From: Xiphydria camelus
Taxonomy: Eukaryota; Arthropoda; Insecta; Hymenoptera; Xiphydriidae
DNA: 64,000 bases
NCBI GenBank assembly: GCA_963678675.1
Contig: OY783198.1
Coordinates: forward strand, 2,237,001 to 2,301,000
Reading direction: 5' to 3'
Position numbers and translations under genes: made by a program. The notes under the pieces are model-generated. The model made no database searches, was not told the DNA's origin, and saw only the letters and a list, made by a program, of their open reading frames with translations. Shown one piece after another: positions 61,101 through 64,000 of the stretch. The first letter of the stretch is position 1; the number at the start of each line of letters is the position of its first letter.

Positions 61101-61985
61101 GTATCTCCGAGCCCTTCGATTTTATTCTTCGGGGGGTCGATGATCATTCTCGGATAATTCGGATGTTTTATTTTGTACAGATGGCCGTAGAAATTCTCGA
61201 GTGGGCCCACGAGGAGGCTAGATTCGTCCTGGAAGGACGTCTTCTAGTCGCCCAACCGACTGACAATAATTGGCGACGAGGGCGAACCGTCAAACTTGCT
61301 CCTGTCACTGCCATGCTCGTTACTAACGGAAAGGTAGCTCGAAGACGAATTCTTTCTCCACACATACACTTACACAAACACACATATGAGTCTGAACTTC
61401 AGACCCTCTCGTCGATCCACTTCACTTTCATCTTATTTCTCATCTCACTCTCTTTCAGCCAAATACAGAGTTTCTCGACTTCACCGACGACTCCCTCTTC
61501 CCGCGACAAATCGGGATCAAGGAAGCGACGCTCCTTCTCGTCAAGGAGAAAATCGGACGCTACTCATTGCTGAGGGTGGGTACAATGATACCGCGAAACG
61601 AATCGCTCGATAAATCAATGTTGAGTGCGATAAAGTGGGATTTATTTTTGGGGGGATTTTCCGTTATTCTTTTGCAGGAGCCACTCTGCCTTGATAAATG
61701 TATCGTATGCTGCGAGACGGACCTCGAGGACTATTTCGAAATTCAAGAACTATCGTCCAAGGAGACCTTCATATTCAAGGTATGATGCATCCTTGAAAAT
61801 CGATTTCTCGTCACACCCGAAAAGAAATAAAATTTTGCAAACGTACCTCGTTGCAGGCGGAAGACGGCGTCAGGACGAAGAGGTGGTGCAGAACACTGCA
61901 GGCGCACGCCCAGTCCCTCGGCGCCTGGCGTCGGCGTCGCGGCGCCCTGCCGAACATCATGATATGCGGCGTCGCGAGGAACTGA
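39405..61985 (+). CDS. Dbl-family Rho guanine nucleotide exchange factor (DH-PH), 13 coding exons
   Basis: The product should promote GDP-GTP exchange on Rho-family GTPases at membranes. Thirteen exons join in phase to 5562 nt (1853 residues plus stop): 39405-39530, 49489-49876, 51049-52650, 56177-58164, 58256-58467, 59703-59967, 60372-60593, 60706-60855, 60943-61050, 61181-61333, 61459-61575, 61678-61779, 61857-61985. All introns are GT-AG. The DH domain spans about residues 1460-1655, with EIVETEQKYGRDLQIILEEF and the signature VPVQRVTKYPLLLTRL. The PH domain spans about 1700-1835, ending in an alpha helix with the conserved Trp of KRWCRTLQAHA. The first 1370 residues are low-complexity: polyQ 532-542, acidic runs 787-793 and 1306-1320. 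Cys pairs lie at 124/126-140/143 and 1425/1428-1448/1451. Drosophila GEFmeso is a candidate orthologue; I am not sure of it. Confidence 0.9.
39583..39824. mobile_element. MITE family 6 (CACTGAAG ends)
   Basis: The left end CACTGAAGAAAAAAAATTCG with CATTCAACCATCGGTGAGGT is mirrored by AACTTCACCGATGGTTGAGA then AATTTTTTCTTCGCTGCG. It starts only 53 bp after the exon 1 donor. Confidence 0.75.
40579..40968. mobile_element. MITE family 3, copy 1
   Basis: The left end CACTGAGAGAAAAAAAATGG and the right end ACATTTTTTCTCTCAGCG are inverted repeats; inner segments TGTTTACGGGTGGGGG and TTCCCCACCCGTAAC also pair. About 390 bp, non-coding. Confidence 0.75.
41666..41907. mobile_element. MITE family 8, copy 1
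   Basis: The arms ACAAAGTTTGTAGTAAATTT...ATAAAGCCAATTAATTTTTA and TAACGATAAATTGGCCTTGT...TTACCACACGACTTTGTG are inverses. Homologous element at 54234-54449. Non-coding. Confidence 0.7.
42641..42801. repeat. Tandem repeat, period 85 bp, two units
   Basis: The units begin ATTTGTAGTTGAAATGTCTA and ATTTGCAGTTAATAAATGTT and share GCGAAATAAACAT and AAATATTTGTTGA/AAATATTTGTTAA. The AT-rich block extends to about 42960 and ends TTCTCTCGGTGCG, a possible CACYGAGA-type terminus without a clear partner. Confidence 0.6.
43973..44529. mobile_element. MITE family 1, copy 5, carrying a nested element
   Basis: The left end CACTGAGATAAATAAATGTT and the right end CAGCAACTATTTCCCTCAGTG are inverted repeats. 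A different MITE (44216-44468) has inserted inside, splitting the interior shared with the 38-kb copy (ATCAAGCCATGGTTTTC). Confidence 0.8.
44216..44468. mobile_element. Nested MITE with AAGGGT ends (253 bp)
   Basis: The left end AAGGGTACAGGGGTAAAAGG then GGGAATGT is mirrored by ACATTCCCCC then TTTTACCCCTGTGCACCCTT, inverse arms of about 28 bp. TAT flanks it on both sides (44213-44215 and 44469-44471), which may be a 3-bp target duplication. Different family from 33316-33600 despite G-rich ends. Confidence 0.8.
45838..46188. mobile_element. MITE family 3, copy 2
   Basis: It starts CACTGAGAGAAAAAATAGTA and TATTCGATT like 40579-40968; the right end CTACATTTTTCTGTCGGGGTG is a decayed inverse. 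Inner arms GTTGAATTCACAAATTCTGT and AATTCACGAATGTGTTG match weakly. Confidence 0.65.
46258..46743. mobile_element. Element carrying foldback repeat A, copy 4
   Basis: Outer arms CAGACTGTGTTTAATTAGGT...ACGAGGCATGGTGAGGG and CCCTCACCATGCCTCGTGCT...CCTAAACACAGTCT are inverses. Inside them, family A arms (46365-46400 and 46575-46620) form a second hairpin. This copy shows the outer boundary that other family A copies lack. Confidence 0.75.
47739..47917. mobile_element. Foldback element, about 80-bp arms
   Basis: The left arm AAAACAATGTCACTCG...AACGTCTTTCGAAAGTGACA then AAATGATGA pairs with the right arm (TCATCATTATTTCGTCATTT...CCGAAAGACGTTTATGTC...GAGCGACATTATTTTAAC). Confidence 0.65.
48682..49390. 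mobile_element. 709-bp near-perfect palindrome (long foldback element)
   Basis: The left arm from AGTCCAGGCGTCAGG through TCTATCGCTTCTTTTCATGT, CGGTCCGGAACATATTGTTT, and CAATCGGAGCAATAGTTT is inverted at the right (AACTATTGCTCCGATGG, AAACAATATGTTCCGGACCG, ACATGAAAAGAAGCGATAGG, GACACCTGGGACT). The arms are about 340 bp around a short loop. It ends 98 bp before the GEF exon 2 acceptor. No coding capacity. Confidence 0.85.
49489..49876 (+). CDS. GEF coding exon 2 (Cys-pair motif)
   Basis: The acceptor is GATTATTTCAG and the donor CTGGCAG|GTCGGT. It encodes NYDTLSKGKKSWSVRLGLSR, a Pro-rich turn, then CSCPEFLSGTTRKLGNCRKC (residues 124-143). That segment has a C-x-C...C-x-x-C spacing like a small zinc ribbon. 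Codon use is clean and strongly GC3-biased like the later exons, which supports real coding sequence. Confidence 0.8.
50006..50380 (-). mobile_element. Internally deleted mariner element with TA target duplication
   Basis: The ends CGAGGGCGGAGTGAAGAGTC and GACTCTCCACTCTGCCCTCG are inverted repeats flanked by TA on both sides (50004-50005 and 50381-50382). The minus strand retains part of a mariner transposase. The length (375 bp against about 1.3 kb for a full mariner) shows a large internal deletion. Confidence 0.85.
50060..50320 (-). pseudogene. Mariner transposase relic (catalytic C-terminal part)
   Basis: Minus-strand translation gives LLFHHDNAPVHSSAVATAKL, then after a frameshift FELLPHPPHSPDLAARDFF and KKFSPNEEFIAAAGGYF. 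These are mariner (DD34D) transposase motifs, including the HDNAP and SPDLAARD catalytic Asp segments. A one-base frameshift, TAG and TAA in-frame stops and loss of the N-terminal half make it dead. Confidence 0.88.
50396..50920. mobile_element. TTAA-type non-autonomous element, copy 2 (inverted)
   Basis: The ends GGTTTCTCGAGCGGTACAGG and TAACGCTCGAGAAACC are inverted repeats. The body is the inverse of 38574-39127 over about 520 bp (for example GTTAGTCCACTGAAG and its inverse). The flanking tetramers TTAT and GTAA are each one change from TTAA. It ends 4 bp before an in-frame ATG of the GEF exon 3 frame. Confidence 0.75.
51049..52650 (+). CDS. GEF coding exon 3 (low-complexity, polyQ)
   Basis: The acceptor is TTTCCTCCCTCCAG and the donor GGAAG|GTGAGT; phase 1 at both ends. 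It encodes about 535 residues rich in Ser, Arg, Glu and Lys, with an 11-Gln tract (52128-52160, mostly CAG). No globular domain recognised; likely disordered with many phospho- and basic motifs. It is open through the upstream intron in the same frame back to an ATG at 50925. Confidence 0.85.
52128..52160 (+). repeat. CAG microsatellite encoding 11 Gln in GEF exon 3
   Basis: Nine CAG codons interrupted at the 3' end by two CAA, then CAG, in frame. Likely length-polymorphic between individuals. Confidence 0.9.
54234..54449. mobile_element. MITE family 8, copy 2
   Basis: The ends CACGAAACAAAAAAATTGTA and TTTTTTTTTCGTG are inverses. The body arms GTAGTAAATTTCGGGATAAA and TTGGCCTTGTCCTGAATTTT...ACCACAAACTTTG match 41666-41907. 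Confidence 0.75.
54687..55074. mobile_element. MITE family 7 (CACTGAGA end)
   Basis: The left end CACTGAGACAAAATTTAGTT and the right end CAACCAAATTGTTTCTCCGCG are imperfect inverted repeats. AT-rich, about 390 bp, non-coding. Confidence 0.65.
56177..58164 (+). CDS. GEF coding exon 4 (low-complexity, acidic)
   Basis: The acceptor is CTTCATTCACCAG and the donor CTGAAG|GTAGGC. It encodes about 663 residues, including RRSSLKRSQSDRTS, two Glu-rich runs, a repeated EDFFKK(P/A) motif and Pro-rich PPPLPSSPPP. A GTAAGC at 56613 could be an optional donor: sequence from 56613 to about 56800 is less codon-biased than the rest. The frame nevertheless stays open throughout, so it is kept as one exon. Confidence 0.8.
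58256..58467 (+). CDS. GEF coding exon 5 (first Cys pair before DH)
   Basis: The acceptor is GATTACTTTCAG and the donor GGACAG|GTAAAA; phase 0 in, phase 2 out. It encodes TRTVDIERTDSGVGSESSQA and ends with LCEDCEQRLDPLITD, the first half of a C-x-x-C...C-x-x-C motif completed in exon 6. Confidence 0.88.
58468..59702 (+). other. GEF intron 5 (1.2 kb)
   Basis: GTAAAA donor, TTCGCAG acceptor. Mostly unique sequence plus hairpin family H near its 3' end (59481-59616). Frames inside are not supported as exons. Confidence 0.6.
59481..59616. repeat. Hairpin repeat family H, copy 3
   Basis: The arms AACGTGATTATCTCGTTAAA and GGTTACGAGATAATCGTGAT are inverses, with an inner GAAGATAACATTTCGATCTA core. 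Same family as 16841-16987 and 29005-29135. Confidence 0.65.
59703..59967 (+). CDS. GEF coding exon 6 (second Cys pair, DH helix 1)
   Basis: The acceptor is GATCCTTCGCAG and the donor GCTCAG|GTGTGA. It starts by completing the split Ser codon, then encodes GVVYAPFVCRKCSKKRAERK and the first DH conserved region (IVETEQKYGRDLQIILEEFY). Confidence 0.92.
59968..60371 (+). other. GEF intron 6 (404 bp)
   Basis: GTGTGA donor and GCCGCAG acceptor between DH exons 6 and 7. Nothing else recognised in it. Confidence 0.7.
60372..60593 (+). CDS. GEF coding exon 7 (DH domain, middle)
   Basis: Acceptor ATCGCCGCAG, donor ATG|GTGAGT, phase 0. It encodes ESGDEDLLTVDVGKIFLESE and continues through the central DH helices to LRRMNLNSFLM. 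Confidence 0.93.
60706..60855 (+). CDS. GEF coding exon 8 (DH signature helix)
   Basis: Acceptor TTTCTCTTCAAG, donor GCT|GTGAGT, phase 0. It encodes VPVQRVTKYPLLLTRLMKAT, the most conserved DH segment, which contacts switch regions of the GTPase. Confidence 0.95.
60943..61050 (+). CDS. GEF coding exon 9 (DH-PH linker)
   Basis: Acceptor CCTTCGACAG, donor AAAG|GTATAA, phase 0. It encodes EAKDVTSTKLWRRISMIQNG and the final DH helix leading to the PH domain. Confidence 0.92.
61181..61333 (+). CDS. GEF coding exon 10 (PH domain start)
   Basis: Acceptor TTTTGTACAG, donor AAAG|GTAGCT, phase 0. It encodes MAVEILEWAHEEARFVLEGR and beta strands 1-3 of a PH fold (LLVAQPTDNNWRRGRTVKLA). Confidence 0.92.
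61459..61575 (+). CDS. GEF coding exon 11 (PH domain)
   Basis: Acceptor CTCTCTTTCAG, donor CTGAGG|GTGGGT, phase 0. It encodes PNTEFLDFTDDSLFPRQIGI and the following strand. Confidence 0.92.
61678..61779 (+). CDS. GEF coding exon 12 (PH domain)
   Basis: Acceptor TTCTTTTGCAG, donor TTCAAG|GTATGA, phase 0. It encodes EPLCLDKCIVCCETDLEDYF and EIQELSSKETFIFK. It has four Cys in a short stretch, unusual for a PH domain. Confidence 0.92.
61857..61985 (+). CDS. GEF coding exon 13 (PH helix and C-terminus)
   Basis: Acceptor CCTCGTTGCAG. It encodes the C-terminal PH helix with its conserved Trp and ends RGALPNIMICGVARN, then TGA at 61983-61985. Confidence 0.92.
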   Translation, partial: AEDGVRTKRWCRTLQAHAQSLGAWRRRRGALPNIMICGVARN

Positions 61986-62691
61986 TTCTCACTGGAACAC
62001 AAACGACGGTGGACGGTTCAAAAAGGCTTCTCCGCATTCCTGACCAAATAGCGTTTGCTCCCGTCGATTTTTCGACGAGCCATCGCCCTCGTAACTCGAA
62101 AGTACCGATCGCACAGAACCGCAAACTCGAAAGATTCGTCGTGAAATCGGTAGACCGATAAACCTAAGAGAAAATGCTTAACCAAAGGATATCTTTTTTT
62201 CCTCGTTTTTTTGAACGAAACGTCGAGTAACTTGAAATTTCGAGTTTGCGCCACTTTCGAGGCAGGTGTATATATACGCACCTTTTTATATGCATACGCG
62301 CATCGCGAGTGTACGCATACGTTTGGCTATAGTGCGTTGCAGAAACTCGGGTTTCCTACGTTACTGTACAAAGAGGATAATGAAGGCGACGGCGACGATG
62401 ATGACGGCGACGACGATGACGAGGGCGTTACGTATACGCGCAGGCATATTTTACTCTTTTAAAGGTTTCCTAATACTATAAATATAAATATACATAATAT
62501 ATTACGTACACCATACTTCATGTCTAGTAGAATTATTTAAAATTTGTTTCTTGTTCTTCAGAAAACGACGAGTAGCTGTGATATTGACCGGTGTATTGGG
62601 GTTTCCTAATTCATAGTATGATGGAGGAAAAGATCGTAACGGCGCGAGGGTTACGAGAGTTTAATATTTTGACGATGTGACACTCTACAGT

Positions 62692-62797
62692 CGGAACTGT
62701 AGCGGACTGTAGATACGGCCCGTCATACGTTCGCCCACCGTACTGGTACGAGTACGACGGCGGACGCATGGCGGACCTTATCTACTGGCTGTTGGTA
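62692..62797. repeat. Hairpin repeat family C, copy 2, in the GEF 3' UTR
   Basis: The arms CTGTAGATACGGCCCGTCAT and GCGGACCTTATCTACTGGCT are inverses with a CG-rich loop. Related to 8566-8728, which carries GCCAGTAGATACGATCCGTC. Confidence 0.6.
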
Positions 62798-62996
62798 CTT
62801 CAACATCTCATCGAGAGAGAGAAGCGAGAATCTCGCGCAACGGCGGGACGATATCTTCGAAAATCTGACTAACGCCTCTCTCTGACTACCACGGATATTT
62901 CCTCGTCCGTGTGCAAGTATATGTGAAACTTATTGACAACTACTCCTTTCATAAAGATTAACAGTATTTTCGATACCGCTAACATTCTCGTAAACG

Positions 62997-63002
62997 AATA
63001 AA
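62997..63002 (+). terminator. Polyadenylation signal AATAAA of the GEF gene
   Basis: Canonical hexamer about 1 kb after the stop codon, the first canonical hexamer followed by a T-rich stretch. Alternatives lie at 63117-63122 and 63154-63159. Confidence 0.45.
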
Positions 63003-63188
63003 GCAGAGTGTATATTGTACTATAATTTTATTTAAATTAAGCCTTTTTGTATATATACGATACATTCACCCACGCGCGCGTGGGCGATTTTGTAAAACCC
63101 CCGCGGCTGTAACGAGAATAAATCTTATAAAAACGTTACTACTCTCACGATCAAATAAAAGTGACACGTAGTATTTTCTCAGTTTCTT

Positions 63189-63194
63189 TTTATT
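63189..63194 (-). terminator. Polyadenylation signal AATAAA of TFB1M
   Basis: On the minus strand AATAAA begins 34 nt after the TGA stop of TFB1M. It implies a very short 3' UTR of about 50-60 nt. Confidence 0.55.
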
Positions 63195-63228
63195 TGGCGA
63201 TCAACAAACAACTTAAACTAGTCTGACA

Positions 63229-63466
63229 TCACGCGCACTCTGATATTTGAAGGTTTTTCGTGGCGGTTTCGGGCAAAATTTTACGGCTGGCTCTGTAATT
63301 GTACGTATGCAACTCGGGATGCTTTTCCAGCAGGTATTTGTAAGCTTCGCAAAGGCGGTTCATCTCCTCTACCGTCAACTGAAACGGCCGAACGGTTCGC
63401 TCTATGTCGGCAAGTTTGTACATCATAAGAGAGAGGTCTTCTCGAGTCTCTTCCGGAAATAGCGTC
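63229..63466 (-). CDS. TFB1M: TFB1M last coding exon
   Basis: Acceptor TTGATCTTTTCAG. It encodes TLFPEETREDLSLMMYKLAD, RPFQLTVEEMNRLCEAYKYL and HPELHTYNYRASRK, ending at TGA 63229-63231. Confidence 0.95.
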
Positions 63467-64000
63467 CTGAAAAGATCAACCGCGATTATTGACGCCCCTC
63501 CCGATCGCAAATTCGGCGATACGCTTTCGACGAACCCTTACCCCGCACCCCTGATACTGTATTTCTGGCGGAAACTGAAAATGTGGCGGGTCACTTTTTC
63601 GAAGAGTGCGAAATCGATCGTGGTACGCGGAGTGAGCAAAGGCGTGAACGTTACGACACCGACATCGACGTCGGGTTTCGGGACGAAGGCTTTTCCTGAA
63701 ACGCGCAAAGACGACGATATCGGTATCACGGGGTTCGATACTTCCGCGCGAGCCCGGGTTCAAGATCCACGTCTCGCTTACCGGGTATGACGAAACGAAG
63801 GGCCGGTGTCGTCCAGGCCTGAGCCATTACCGACAAGCGACACCTTTGCCTGTCTCCGGGTTGAGCCACGAGACGCTCGGCGACTTCCTTTTGAAAGGTC
63901 AGCGTCATTCGCACTCTGCCGTTCGCCCACGCTTCGCTCCGTTCCGAAATATTTTGCAGCCAGCGTATAATGAGGTGCGTCGCAACGCTGAACGGTAAAT
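63229..64000 (-). CDS. TFB1M: TFB1M, mitochondrial 12S rRNA adenine dimethyltransferase, last three exons
   Basis: The enzyme uses S-adenosylmethionine to dimethylate two adjacent adenines in the conserved helix near the 3' end of mitochondrial small-subunit rRNA, needed for mitoribosome assembly. Exons 64000-63782 (partial), 63695-63542 and 63466-63229 join in phase with GT-AG introns. The product reads LPFSVATHLIIRWLQNISER, then MTLTFQKEVAERLVAQPG, RLSVMAQAW, and GKAFVPKPDVDVGVVTFTPL with FSFRQKYSIRG. All are hallmark KsgA/TFB1M segments. LPF is the end of the NLPF catalytic motif IV, with its Asn codon cut by the window edge. The C-terminal extension after FRQKYSIRGAGTLFPEE fits TFB1M rather than TFB2M. 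The SAM-binding N-terminal half lies outside the window. Confidence 0.95.
63542..63695 (-). CDS. TFB1M: TFB1M penultimate exon
   Basis: Acceptor TGCGCGTTTCAG, donor GTAAGG. It encodes KAFVPKPDVDVGVVTFTPLL and EKVTRHIFSFRQKYSIRGAG. Confidence 0.95.
63782..64000 (-). CDS. TFB1M: TFB1M exon (third from last), partial
   Basis: It runs off the window end and ends CCC-G with donor GTAAGC. It carries motif IV (LPFSV) and MTLTFQKEVAERL. Confidence 0.93.

Larger units (their letters stand above)
61986..63020 (+). other. GEF 3' untranslated region
   Basis: After the TGA at 61985 the sequence is non-coding, with a GACGGCGACGATGAT-type purine-rich run (62385-62425) and hairpin family C at 62692-62797. 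An AATAAA at 62997-63002 would end the transcript near 63020; further AATAAA signals at 63117 and 63154 could extend it. Confidence 0.55.

Overview
This is eukaryotic nuclear DNA. It is intron-rich, CpG-rich and AT/GC-mosaic, and crowded with short inverted-repeat transposons. The protein sequences and the style of the mobile elements suggest an insect, most likely a hymenopteran and perhaps an ant; the order-level assignment is inference. There are no operons, CRISPR arrays or rRNA genes, and I could not support any tRNA.

Three protein genes can be reconstructed exon by exon, with matching splice phases. (1) Bases 1 to about 7938, minus strand: the 5' part of glycogenin, the self-glucosylating primer of glycogen synthesis. 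It has a 7-nt first coding exon (M-S-G), a 6.7-kb first intron, two internal exons, and a fourth exon cut by the window start. (2) Bases 39312-63000, plus strand: a 13-coding-exon gene for a 1853-residue Dbl-family Rho guanine nucleotide exchange factor. It has a long low-complexity N-terminal half (polyQ, acidic runs, Ser/Arg-rich stretches), two Cys-pair motifs, then a DH-PH module at the C-terminus. (3) Bases 63170-64000, minus strand: the last three coding exons of TFB1M, the mitochondrial 12S rRNA adenine dimethyltransferase. It is tail-to-tail with the GEF, and the two 3' ends lie within about 150 bp of each other.

Between the glycogenin start (7.9 kb) and the first coding exon of the GEF (39.4 kb) I see no credible coding exon. 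That 31 kb is intergenic DNA and/or 5' non-coding introns of the GEF; a 3' splice site at 39311 shows that at least one non-coding GEF exon lies upstream. Many open frames of 60-310 codons occur there, but they look like by-products of GC-rich, stop-poor sequence.

The rest is dominated by non-autonomous DNA transposons. At least seven families with unrelated interiors share nearly the same terminus (CACTGAGA-like), about 15 copies in all. Others include two TTAA-flanked families, a deleted mariner with TA target duplications, a 709-bp near-perfect palindrome lying 98 bp before GEF exon 2, and several foldback hairpin families. I found no intact transposase and no new multi-gene system. The most notable signals are the shared MITE terminus, the long palindromes and inverted pairs inside the GEF gene, an overlapping upstream ORF on the GEF, and the uncharacterised Cys-pair motifs of the GEF protein.
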